Assembly: GCA_905236535.1 (NCBI GenBank)
Contig: CAJOQN010000061.1
Coordinates: 1 to 35,740 of the forward strand
Direction: 5' to 3'
From: an uncultured Bacilli bacterium
GTDB taxonomy: Bacteria; Bacillota_I; Bacilli_A; RFN20; CAG-826
DNA: 35,740 nt
Each line of letters begins with the position of its first letter. Position 1 is the first letter of the stretch. A program made the translations under genes and the position numbers. A model generated the notes under the pieces. That model was not told the DNA's origin. It made no database searches and worked only from the letters and a program-made list of their open reading frames with translations. This document shows, one piece after another, positions 18,300 through 26,989 of this stretch.

Positions 18300-18920
18300 T
18301 TATTTAGAAAAATATTGGGTATCGATGGCCTCTAAAAAATAGAGTCTTGGATAATACCCTCTTTTTATTTCAATCCCTTCTTGTTTAATAACTTCATAAG
18401 GAATGGATTTGCGTTCTCCATGTTCATAGAAATCAATGACAAAAGAAGCATCTAACAAATAGATTTTGTCATATGTCGAGAAAGCGATAATAAAGAATGC
18501 GATTCCATTTTGTAGAATCACTTTTTTAAGATGAGTGATTTGATGTTTGGTGATGTTGTTTAAAGGAAAGCTGGTTTTGCTTTTGGTCATCTTGGCTTCA
18601 AAGTCGAGGTATCTTCCCTTATAGACCCCATTATAGTCAGTTGTGGATTGCTCTTCATAATAAGCATTGATGATTTTAGCCCCTTTTGAATAATCAACTT
18701 TAACGACATTGATTGGAGTTGGTCTTTTATATATTAGAGCGAGATCTTTTTCCCGATAAAAATCGCATGATAAATTGATATCACGCTCCAAATCCATACC
18801 TCTATTTGCCGCGCTTAAAGAAACCTCTTCTTTTGATTTAGTTCTTGTTTTTTGAGCTTTAGAGGTTTGAATTTGTTTGGTCTCAGGATCATAGATTTTT
18901 CCGTTTGGATATTTAATCAT
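18300..18920 (-). CDS. recU: Holliday junction resolvase RecU
   Basis: NRGMDLERDIN, YNGVYKGRYLDFEAKMTKSKTSFPLNNITKHQI..HL, GYYPRLYFL. Confidence 0.94.
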   Translation of the reverse strand: MIKYPNGKIYDPETKQIQTSKAQKTRTKSKEEVSLSAANRGMDLERDINLSCDFYREKDLALIYKRPTPINVVKVDYSKGAKIINAYYEEQSTTDYNGVYKGRYLDFEAKMTKSKTSFPLNNITKHQITHLKKVILQNGIAFFIIAFSTYDKIYLLDASFVIDFYEHGERKSIPYEVIKQEGIEIKRGYYPRLYFLEAIDTQYFSK

Positions 18921-19642
18921 TTAATTTCCTTTTTAATCTCTTCTTCAAACAATTCTGGAGTAACATTCCCTCCATCCTTTAATTCTTTTAATACCGCTCT
19001 CACGGAAGTGGGGAATTTAGGATTATTGACGATAACTTTTTTATATTCTCTTAAGGTAATATCTTGTTTGGTGAGAAAAGCGTTATAGACATTAGCGAGA
19101 TTGATAGCGTCCACCGCTGGGTCGTGTGGTGGAGTGGCTAATGCTAAATCATAAAGTTCACATAGATGAATTAACGATAAAGTTTGATATTTGTCATCTT
19201 TGACATAATTGTTGATAAAACCACCAAAGTCCCAGTAATTTGTTTGAATTTGTTTGCAAATGTCTAACGGTGATTTTAAGTTATGAACAATCGTTTGACT
19301 TAAGATTCTTAAATCGTTGGTGCCATAGGTCACAAATAAAGATTTCTTCCATTTAAGACCGACATATTTTTTAAATTCCACCATCGTATCGTAGAAGGAA
19401 CGACCTTCATTTCTTAAAAGTTGATCGTCAATACCAGTGAGGTTTTTAACAATTTCTCCAACTTTTGTGGTGCTTCTCACATATCTTTTAAATGGGGGTT
19501 TGATGTGTTTAATGCTTCCATCTTTATTTAAAGAAACGGAGACTGCTCCAATCGCAATCATTTCTTGAGTTCTTTGTGTTCCTTCTAAATCGAAGAAGAC
19601 AATATTTGAACGACCTTTTAATATTTTGAGTACTTTTTCCAT
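18917..19642 (-). CDS. DEDDh 3'-5' exonuclease, KapD/ERI-1-like
   Basis: VFFDLEGTQRTQEMIAIGAV (DxE), YGTNDLRIL, HDPAVDAINLANVY (HxxxxD); ATGA overlap with recU. Confidence 0.85.
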   Translation of the reverse strand: MEKVLKILKGRSNIVFFDLEGTQRTQEMIAIGAVSVSLNKDGSIKHIKPPFKRYVRSTTKVGEIVKNLTGIDDQLLRNEGRSFYDTMVEFKKYVGLKWKKSLFVTYGTNDLRILSQTIVHNLKSPLDICKQIQTNYWDFGGFINNYVKDDKYQTLSLIHLCELYDLALATPPHDPAVDAINLANVYNAFLTKQDITLREYKKVIVNNPKFPTSVRAVLKELKDGGNVTPELFEEEIKKEIK

Positions 19643-19693
19643 ACAACGTTTAAATTATAGCAAATACTAATTGTTACATAAATAGAAAAAACA

Positions 19694-19722
19694 TTGAATT
19701 GCTCAATATCTTAATATAAAAT
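19694..19722 (+). promoter_or_regulatory. Promoter upstream of gpsB/divIVA-like gene
   Basis: TTGAAT (19694-19699), 17-nt spacer, TAAAAT (19717-19722). Confidence 0.55.
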
Positions 19723-19736
19723 ATTAACCGTACATT

Positions 19737-20099
19737 ATGAGCGTCAAACTATTTTTGTCTTCAAATGCGATTTTAGAAAAAGTATTTCATGGGGCTACTC
19801 CTGGATACAATCCTTTGGAAGTTGATACCTTCCTTGACCAAGTAATAAAGGATTATAAAATCGTGGAATCAAATTATCTTCTTAAGAAAAAAGAAGTAGA
19901 TGATCTCAACGCTAAAATTGAAAGACTCGAAAACGAAAATTCAGCTTTAAAACTTGAGAATGAAAAATTCAATCAACGTTATGGGAATCTAAAACCCACT
20001 GAAAATGTCTCTCAAGACAACATGAAGTTATTAAAAAGAATTGATGCTTTAGAAAAGTTCCTCTTTAAAGAGGGATATGATGTCACTAAAATAAAATAA
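19737..20099 (+). CDS. gpsB: DivIVA/GpsB family cell-division protein
   Basis: ILEKVFHGATPGYNPLEVDTFLDQVIKDY followed by coiled coil; adjacent to rnpB as ypsB(gpsB) is in B. subtilis. Confidence 0.85.
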   Translation: MSVKLFLSSNAILEKVFHGATPGYNPLEVDTFLDQVIKDYKIVESNYLLKKKEVDDLNAKIERLENENSALKLENEKFNQRYGNLKPTENVSQDNMKLLKRIDALEKFLFKEGYDVTKIK

Positions 20100-20100
20100 A

Positions 20101-20433
20101 TCCGATCCGGATGATAGCTGGTTATTCCAGAGGAAAGTCCATGCTCGCACAGGCTGTGATGCCTGTAGTGATTGCGCTAGCGGAAAAAATAACGCTAGGG
20201 ATGCGGGAGCGCATCACGGCGGAAGAAGACCTAAGGCTTAGGCTATGGTGGCCTTCCTGAAAGTGCCACAGTGACGGAGTTTAACAGAAATGTTAAAGTG
20301 GAACGCGGTAAACCCCACAAGCGAGAAACCCAAATTTGGTAGGGGAGGCTTATACGGAGAATTGAATCCTAAAAAGCAGGCATTGCCTAGATAAATTATC
20401 ATCTTAAACAAAACATGGCTTACAAGATCGGAT
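20101..20433 (+). ncRNA. rnpB: RNase P RNA
   Basis: GAGGAAAGTCCATGCTCGCACAG, GTGCCACAGTGACG, GGAACGCGGTAAACCCCACAAGCGAGAAACCCAAATTTGGTAGGGG; terminal TCCGATC(C)/(A)GATCGGA pairing. Confidence 0.96.
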
Positions 20434-20448
20434 ACTCACTTTAAAAAG

Positions 20449-21096
20449 ATGAATACTCCAAACAAAATTACGATTTCAAGAATTATCTTAATAGCAATTA
20501 CGTTGTTATCTCTTTTTGTTTTATCTTTTTTTAAAGATTTGCAAACCCCTCTTCTTGGTAATAGCGGGATCAATCTCATCTTCTTAATCGTCGCTTGTGT
20601 CTTTATCATCGCGGCCTTCACCGATTTCTTGGATGGTTATTTGGCAAGAAAAAATAACGAAGTCACTAATCTTGGGAAATTTTTAGATCCTATTGCTGAT
20701 AAGATTCTCATCAATTCTTTAGTCATCTTATTAATCGCTCCTCAATTTTTTGCTCCCTATAACCATGAACAAGTAGTTTCTTTTAACATTTGGTGCGGAG
20801 TTTTATTAATTGTGAGAGATGTGATTGTCGACGCTTTAAGATTTATCGCCGCTTCAAAGAATGTGGTTATCGCCGCTAACATCTTTGGCAAACTTAAAAC
20901 CGTCTTTGAGATGGTTACTATCTCTTTAATTTTATTAAACGGATTCCCATTCTATTACTTTGACGCCTCTTGGTATCAAGGATTACATATCACTGATTTC
21001 GCTGTTTATATCACAACAGCAATGTCCCTTATTTCAGGGATTATCTATATTGTTCAAAACATCAAAGTCTTCAAAGACAACAAGGAGAAAGAATAA
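20449..21096 (+). CDS. pgsA: CDP-diacylglycerol-glycerol-3-phosphate 3-phosphatidyltransferase
   Basis: MNTPNKITISRI, DFLDGYLARKNNEVTNLGKFLDPIADKI (CDP-alcohol phosphotransferase motif). Confidence 0.95.
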   Translation: MNTPNKITISRIILIAITLLSLFVLSFFKDLQTPLLGNSGINLIFLIVACVFIIAAFTDFLDGYLARKNNEVTNLGKFLDPIADKILINSLVILLIAPQFFAPYNHEQVVSFNIWCGVLLIVRDVIVDALRFIAASKNVVIAANIFGKLKTVFEMVTISLILLNGFPFYYFDASWYQGLHITDFAVYITTAMSLISGIIYIVQNIKVFKDNKEKE

Positions 21097-21566
21097 TGAA
21101 CGCTCAAGACATTAATACCTTATTTCGTGATAAAGGGAGAACATTAGGTTCTGTCGAATCATTCACCGGCGGAATGTTTGCCAGTGATGTTATCTCTGTC
21201 TCTGGCGCTTCTCACTTCTTTAAAGGTGCATTAGTCACTTATATGACTGAAGAGAAAGTTCGTCTTCTTGGAATCCCTTATGATCTCATTGATAAATTTG
21301 GAGTTGTCTCTAAAGAAATCGCCGAAATGATGGCGACCTTAGGTTCTCAAAGATTAGCGGTTGATTATTGTATTGCCTTTACAGGAAATGCTGGTCCAAA
21401 GGCGATGGAAAATAAACCAGTTGGTGAAGTATATATCGCTGTTTGTGCTTATCAAAATGTTGAAGTCATTAGATTTAATTTCCAAGGTGATAGAGAAACC
21501 ATTCGTAAGAATGCTCTTGAAGCTGGATACGTTTTCCTCGAAGAAATGTTAAAAAAATATAATTAA
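21096..21566 (+). CDS. CinA C-terminal domain protein (PncC-like nicotinamide-nucleotide amidase)
   Basis: LGSVESFTGGMFASDVISVSGASHFFKGALVTYMTEEK; lacks the N-terminal MoCF-like domain of full CinA; immediately upstream of recA. Confidence 0.9.
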   Translation: MNAQDINTLFRDKGRTLGSVESFTGGMFASDVISVSGASHFFKGALVTYMTEEKVRLLGIPYDLIDKFGVVSKEIAEMMATLGSQRLAVDYCIAFTGNAGPKAMENKPVGEVYIAVCAYQNVEVIRFNFQGDRETIRKNALEAGYVFLEEMLKKYN

Positions 21567-21618
21567 TTTTACGAAAATTAGAAAAAATTCACTATTTATA
21601 TATTGAGGGGGTCTTTTT

Positions 21619-22629
21619 ATGGCTAAACAAAATAACGAACAAATTATTGATAAAGATGTCGCCTTAGAAGAAACGTTAAAAGAGATTCAAAAACTCTATG
21701 GCAAAGGCGCGGTTATGAAACTTGGAAATCGTAATCCAGTCGATGTCGATGTCATTCCTAGCGGCTCTTTATTAATTGATGATGTCCTCGGTGTTGGGGG
21801 ATATCCAAAAGGACGTATCGTCGAAATCTATGGTCCTGAATCCTCAGGTAAAACTACACTTGCTTTACACGCGATTGCGGAATGCCAAAAGCAAGGTGGA
21901 CGCGCGGCATTCGTTGATGCGGAACACGCGATTGATCCAGTTTATGCGAAAAACTTAGGGGTCAACATTGATGAATTAATCCTTTCTCAACCAGATAGTG
22001 GAGAACAAGCTCTTGAAATCGTTGAGATGCTCGCATCTTCCAAAGCTATCGATTTGATTATTGTCGATAGTGTCGCCGCCTTAGTTCCTCAAGCTGAACT
22101 TGATGGTGAGATGTCCGATAACTCTGTCGGTCTTCAAGCTAGACTTATGTCTAAAGCGATGAGAAAACTCGCTGGTATCTTAAATAAAGCAGATTGCGCG
22201 GTTATCTTCATCAATCAACTTAGAGAAAAAGTTGGTGTGATGTATGGAAATCCTGAAACAACTTCGGGTGGTAGAGCTTTAAAATTCTACGCTTCTATCC
22301 GTATCGATATTAGAAGAGTGGACGCCATTAAAAATGGTTCTGATATCGTTGGTAACTCTTGCCGCGTTAAAGTGGTAAAGAACAAAGTTGCCCCACCATT
22401 CAAACAATGCGAAATCGATATTATCTATGGTGAAGGTATCTCCATGGAGGGCGAAATCATTGATAAAGCCGTCGAACTTGGACTTATGAAAAAGAGTGGA
22501 TCTTGGTATGAATATAAAGGCAACAAGATTGCCCAAGGCCGTGACCAAGCGAAAGCCTATCTTCAAAGCAACGAAGATGTGGTAAAAGAATTAAAAGAGG
22601 CAATTAAAACTGGTGTCAAAGCCGAATAA
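21619..22629 (+). CDS. recA: Recombinase RecA
   Basis: [53 protein letters not shown]. Confidence 0.99.
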   Translation: MAKQNNEQIIDKDVALEETLKEIQKLYGKGAVMKLGNRNPVDVDVIPSGSLLIDDVLGVGGYPKGRIVEIYGPESSGKTTLALHAIAECQKQGGRAAFVDAEHAIDPVYAKNLGVNIDELILSQPDSGEQALEIVEMLASSKAIDLIIVDSVAALVPQAELDGEMSDNSVGLQARLMSKAMRKLAGILNKADCAVIFINQLREKVGVMYGNPETTSGGRALKFYASIRIDIRRVDAIKNGSDIVGNSCRVKVVKNKVAPPFKQCEIDIIYGEGISMEGEIIDKAVELGLMKKSGSWYEYKGNKIAQGRDQAKAYLQSNEDVVKELKEAIKTGVKAE

Positions 22630-22636
22630 GCTAATT

Positions 22637-22665
22637 CCGTCACTTCATGTGGCGGTTTTTCTTTT
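22637..22665 (+). terminator. recA terminator
   Basis: CCGTCAC-TTCAT-GTGGCGG followed by TTTTTCTTTT. Confidence 0.85.
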
Positions 22666-22684
22666 AAAAATTTTATTTAAAAGA

Positions 22685-22690
22685 TATAAT
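22685..22690 (+). promoter_or_regulatory. -10 element upstream of the rny leader
   Basis: Perfect TATAAT after the recA terminator; only a weak -35. Confidence 0.45.
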
Positions 22691-22853
22691 AATTATGCAC
22701 CCCTCGAAAGGTGTTTACCTATAGATCTCTATATGAGAACCTTATTATCAGGCTTGCCTGTTAAATATATAAAGTGTCAATATATCGTATTTTTTGGCAT
22801 ACTTAGGTAAATTATAGCTTTTAGCTATATTTTGATATAGAAAGGACCATTTT

Positions 22854-24425
22854 ATGATCGTACTCGTAGATGCGATGGCCATTGCTTTGCCAATCATCTG
22901 TGGTGTTGCTGGTCTTATAGTCGGAGGACTAGTTATTTTCCTCATCCCCGTTTTTAGAAAATATCGCGCAGAAAACACTGCGAAAAAGATTATTCGTGAA
23001 GCGGAAATTAAAGCCGAACACATTACCAAAAACGCTAAACTTGATGGCAAACAGGCTATCTTTGAAATGAAACAAGAAGCCGACAAAGAAATTCGCGAAA
23101 GAAAAATGGAAGTCGCGAACCAAGAAAACAAATTAGCCCAAAGAGAACAAGGTATCGATAGAAGAGATGCCGCGCTCATTCAAAAAGAGAGCAATTTGGA
23201 CGCTAAAGAAGAAACTCTTAATCGCCGTTTAAAAGACGTCGATAAGAAAGAAACCCTTCTTCAAGAAAAAATCGATAGCATTATCGTCGAACTTGAAAAA
23301 GTCGCTCAAATGTCCACTCAAGAAGCGAAAGATGAACTCTTTGCGAGAGTGGAATCTAAGATTTCTCAAGAAATCGCTGCCTTCGTTAAAAATAAAGAAG
23401 ACGAAGCTAAAGAACAAGTGGAAGAGAAAGCTAAAGATATGCTCGCGCTTGCCATTTGTAAATATTCTCAAGACACCGTGACCGAAAGAACGGTCTCTGC
23501 GATTGCCCTCCCTAATGATGAAATGAAAGGACGTATCATCGGTCGTGAAGGCCGTAACATCCGTTCCTTAGAACAACTTTTAGGTGTTGATTTAATCATT
23601 GATGATACCCCTGAAGTTATCACTGTTTCCTGCTTTAATCCTATTCGTAGAGAAATTGCTCGTCGTTCCTTGGAAGCTTTAATCAAAGACGGGAGAATTC
23701 AACCTGGAAGAATTGAAGAGATTGTCAACAAATGTTCCCAAGAAGTGGAAGAAGAATCTCATAAAGCCGGTATGGATGCAGTCAATAGACTTGGTTTACC
23801 AAGAATTAATAAAGAACTCGTTAATTATATCGGTAAACTTAAATATCGTACCTCCTTTGGGCAAAACCAATTACAACACTCCATCGAAGTGGCATATCTC
23901 ACTGGAATTATGGCTGCGGAACTTGGTTTAGACCAAAACCTTGCTAGAAGAGCGGGTTTATTACACGATGTCGGTAAGGCAGTGGACTATGAAACTGATG
24001 GTTCACACGTCGAAATCGGCGCTCATTTAGCAAAGAAATATGGAGAGCCAGATGTCGTTATCAATTCCATTGAATCGCATCATGGTGATGTTCCAGCAAA
24101 ATCTATAATTGCGAACTTAGTCCAAGCCGCGGATACCTTATCTGCTGCTAGACCAGGGGCTCGTAGTGAAATGCTTGAAAATTACATCAAAAGAATCGAA
24201 AAACTCGAAGAAATTTGTAATTCCTATGATGGTGTTTCTCAAAGCTTTGCGCTACAAAGCGGTCGTGAACTTCGTGTGATGGTTATCCCTGATAAAGTTG
24301 ACGATATTGGCGCTTTCAAATTAGCGAGAGAAATCAAAGAAAGAATCGAAAATGAAATGACCTATCCAGGTCAAATTAAAGTTTCTGTCATCCGCGAATA
24401 TCGCGCGGTTGAAACAGCGAAATAG
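22854..24425 (+). CDS. rny: Ribonuclease Y
   Basis: N-terminal TM, long charged coiled coil, KH domain GRIIGREGRNIRSLEQLLGVDLIIDDTPEV, HD motif LLHDVGKAVD. Confidence 0.98.
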   Translation: MIVLVDAMAIALPIICGVAGLIVGGLVIFLIPVFRKYRAENTAKKIIREAEIKAEHITKNAKLDGKQAIFEMKQEADKEIRERKMEVANQENKLAQREQGIDRRDAALIQKESNLDAKEETLNRRLKDVDKKETLLQEKIDSIIVELEKVAQMSTQEAKDELFARVESKISQEIAAFVKNKEDEAKEQVEEKAKDMLALAICKYSQDTVTERTVSAIALPNDEMKGRIIGREGRNIRSLEQLLGVDLIIDDTPEVITVSCFNPIRREIARRSLEALIKDGRIQPGRIEEIVNKCSQEVEEESHKAGMDAVNRLGLPRINKELVNYIGKLKYRTSFGQNQLQHSIEVAYLTGIMAAELGLDQNLARRAGLLHDVGKAVDYETDGSHVEIGAHLAKKYGEPDVVINSIESHHGDVPAKSIIANLVQAADTLSAARPGARSEMLENYIKRIEKLEEICNSYDGVSQSFALQSGRELRVMVIPDKVDDIGAFKLAREIKERIENEMTYPGQIKVSVIREYRAVETAK

Positions 24426-24455
24426 ATCACCCCTATTTCATAGAAAGAACAACAA

Positions 24456-25241
24456 TTGAATATTTTATTTATTGGTGACATCGTTGGACGTGTTGGACGT
24501 CGAATGATCAAAGACTACTTAAACATCTATGTGGAGAAATACCATATAGATTTTGTCATTGCTAATGGGGAAAACGCTACCCACGGAAAAGGTTTAATTC
24601 AAAACCATTATAATGAGTTAATCAATGATGGAGTGGATGTTATCACCCTTGGCAATCACTATAAGAGCAAGAATGAGATTCTCCGTTATTTGGATTTCGC
24701 GGATAATCTTGTTAGACCTTATAACATCTTAGAGAAATGCCCAGGAGTGGGCACTGCCATCTATGATGTTGACGGAATAAGCGTGAGGGTCACAAATATC
24801 TTAGGAGCGGCCTTTATGAACGAACAAGTCAATGCCCCTTATTATTCCATTTTAGAAATCCTCTCTGATGAGGAAAAAGCTAATATTCACATCATTGATT
24901 TTCACGCAGAAGCGACCGGAGAAAAGCAAAGCTTTGCCTATGCTCTTGATGGAAAAGTAACCGCGGTGTTAGGGACTCATACCCATGTTCAAACTAGAGA
25001 CTATATGGTTCTCCCCAATGGAACTGGATATATCTCAGATGTTGGAATGACTGGATATTATGAAGGCGTTTTAGGGTTTACAAAAGAAACCGTTGTCGCT
25101 AAAAATATGTATGGAGAGATGAAAAGATTTGAAGTTCCTGATGAAGGAAGAGGACTTCTCTCCGCGGTTGTTCTCCACGTTGATGATATAAGTGGAAAAT
25201 GCTTAGAAATATTCCCAATCTACTTTGTAGAGGAAAAATAA
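24456..25241 (+). CDS. ymdB: YmdB-like metallophosphoesterase (TIGR00282 type)
   Basis: ILFIGDIVGRVGRRMIKDYL, NGENATHGKG, GNHYKSK, GTHTHVQT; TTG start; downstream of rny as in Bacillus. Confidence 0.93.
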   Translation: MNILFIGDIVGRVGRRMIKDYLNIYVEKYHIDFVIANGENATHGKGLIQNHYNELINDGVDVITLGNHYKSKNEILRYLDFADNLVRPYNILEKCPGVGTAIYDVDGISVRVTNILGAAFMNEQVNAPYYSILEILSDEEKANIHIIDFHAEATGEKQSFAYALDGKVTAVLGTHTHVQTRDYMVLPNGTGYISDVGMTGYYEGVLGFTKETVVAKNMYGEMKRFEVPDEGRGLLSAVVLHVDDISGKCLEIFPIYFVEEK

Positions 25242-25242
25242 A

Positions 25243-26952
25243 GTGAAAGAAAAAATCTTAAACAAACCAGATTTAAAAAAGGCGATTCAAAGAGATTCTA
25301 GTGTTTCTCCGATTATTTATGTTGAAGACAATCGTTCTCAAAAGCTTTTAGATTTCGCCAAAGATAAAAAATATTACATTCACACCTATGGTTGTCAGGC
25401 TAATGTCAGAGACGAAGAATCGATGAGAGGAATGCTTGAGAGCATTGGTTTAACAAAAACTGAAAATAGAGAAGAGGCGGATGTTATCCTTCTTAATACC
25501 TGTGCGGTGAGAGAAAACGCTGAAGATAAATTATATGGAGAAATTGGTAACCTTAAAGGTTATATGGAAAAGCATAAAGATGCGGTTCTCGGCATCTGTG
25601 GTTGTGTTCCTGAAGAACCTGAAATCTTAGAAAGAATTCTTAAAACGTTCCCATATGTTAATTTGGTCTTTGGCACTCATGAAGTTTATCGCTTACTTGA
25701 GTTCCTTGAAGAAGTTATCTCTTCTAAAAAGAGATTAATCGCCGTGGAATCTAAATCTGGAGAAGTCTATGAAGGTTTACCAGTTATTAGAACTTCTAAA
25801 TATAAAGCCTTTGTTAATATTATTTATGGTTGTAATAAATTCTGTACTTATTGCATTGTTCCTTACACTAGAGGAAAAGAAAGAAGCCGTAAGTTCTCTG
25901 ATATCTTAAAAGAATGCCAAGAACTTATTGATGATGGGTATCAAGAGATTACCTTATTAGGCCAAAACGTCAATGCTTATGGAAAAGATTTAGATGAAGG
26001 AAAAGACTTCGCTGACCTTTTGGAAGCAGTGGCAAAACTTGGAATTCCTAGACTTAGATTCACAACATCTCATCCATGGGATTTTACCTCAAAGATGATT
26101 GATGTTATCGCTAAATATGATAATGTCATGAACTTTATTCATCTTCCAGTGCAATCTGGAAATGACAATGTTCTTAAAAAGATGGGAAGAAGATATACCT
26201 CCTCAGATTATTTAAAACTCGTTAAAGAGATGAAAGAAAAGATTCCAGGATTAGGATTATCCACGGATATCATTGTGGGCTTCCCAAATGAATCAGATGA
26301 AGAATTTAATGACACTTTAAAACTAGTGGATGAAGTAGAGTATGATTCCGCGTTCACTTTTATCTATTCACCAAGAAAAGGGACACCTGCTGCGAGGATG
26401 GAAGATACTATCTCTAAAGAAACTAAAGGCAAGAGATTTAAAGAATTAGTTAGTCATCTTGAAAAGAGTATCAGCGCCTCCAGTGAAAGAATGGTGGGTC
26501 AAGTTTATGATGTCTTAGTGGATGGAGTAAGCAAAAATAATGAGGATATGTATAGTGGTTACACCGAATCTAATAAGCTCGTCCATTTCAAAGGCGATGA
26601 ATCGATGGTGGGTAAGATAATTAAGGTTAAAATTACTGAATCCCATACTTACTCCTTAATTGGTGAAGTTATTAGTGATGATCCCATTATTCAAAAAGCC
26701 AAAGAATTAAAAGAATGTTTGAAAAATGAGCCAGTTTTAGAGGAATATTTAAGGATTAAAGCTATTTTTGAAGTCGATGAATCATTAAAAGAACTCCGTC
26801 AAAAGATTGCTGAATCAAAAGCTAAAAACGAAAAGGATGAATATGATAGATTAAAACAAATGTATGATAATCATCCACTTGTCATTAACTACTATAAAGC
26901 CAAAGAAGAAGCGATGGAGTTATTAAAAGGATTGCACGATATTATCCAATAA
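25243..26952 (+). CDS. miaB: tRNA-2-methylthio-N6-dimethylallyladenosine synthase MiaB with C-terminal YlbF/YmcA-like extension
   Basis: YIHTYGCQANVRDEE, radical-SAM GCNKFCTYCIVPYTRGKERSR, TRAM region, then ~90-aa helical extension; GTG start. Confidence 0.95.
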   Translation: MKEKILNKPDLKKAIQRDSSVSPIIYVEDNRSQKLLDFAKDKKYYIHTYGCQANVRDEESMRGMLESIGLTKTENREEADVILLNTCAVRENAEDKLYGEIGNLKGYMEKHKDAVLGICGCVPEEPEILERILKTFPYVNLVFGTHEVYRLLEFLEEVISSKKRLIAVESKSGEVYEGLPVIRTSKYKAFVNIIYGCNKFCTYCIVPYTRGKERSRKFSDILKECQELIDDGYQEITLLGQNVNAYGKDLDEGKDFADLLEAVAKLGIPRLRFTTSHPWDFTSKMIDVIAKYDNVMNFIHLPVQSGNDNVLKKMGRRYTSSDYLKLVKEMKEKIPGLGLSTDIIVGFPNESDEEFNDTLKLVDEVEYDSAFTFIYSPRKGTPAARMEDTISKETKGKRFKELVSHLEKSISASSERMVGQVYDVLVDGVSKNNEDMYSGYTESNKLVHFKGDESMVGKIIKVKITESHTYSLIGEVISDDPIIQKAKELKECLKNEPVLEEYLRIKAIFEVDESLKELRQKIAESKAKNEKDEYDRLKQMYDNHPLVINYYKAKEEAMELLKGLHDIIQ

Positions 26953-26954
26953 AA

Positions 26955-26983
26955 TTGTGTTTTAAAATGTTGTTTGCTATATT
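26955..26983 (+). promoter_or_regulatory. Promoter driving the RHS gene
   Basis: TTGTGT (26955-26960), 17-nt spacer, TATATT (26978-26983), ATG 6 nt further. Confidence 0.55.
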
Positions 26984-26989
26984 TAAAAT

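Noticed and set aside
21567-21618. SOS/LexA box upstream of recA (ATTTTACGAAAAT inverted repeat)
   Set aside because: Does not match the Gram-positive CGAACATATGTTCG-type box; a similar TTTTACGAAAAT also occurs after fhs, so it is probably AT-rich chance.
22613-22810. 65-aa [22 protein letters not shown]... across the recA terminator
   Set aside because: Starts inside recA and runs through the terminator and leader hairpins; no SD, no domain.
22748-23179. 143-aa minus-strand ORF over the rny leader and 5' end
   Set aside because: Most of it is antisense to RNase Y coding sequence and the composition (Ser/Ala/Ile-rich) looks like a shadow frame.
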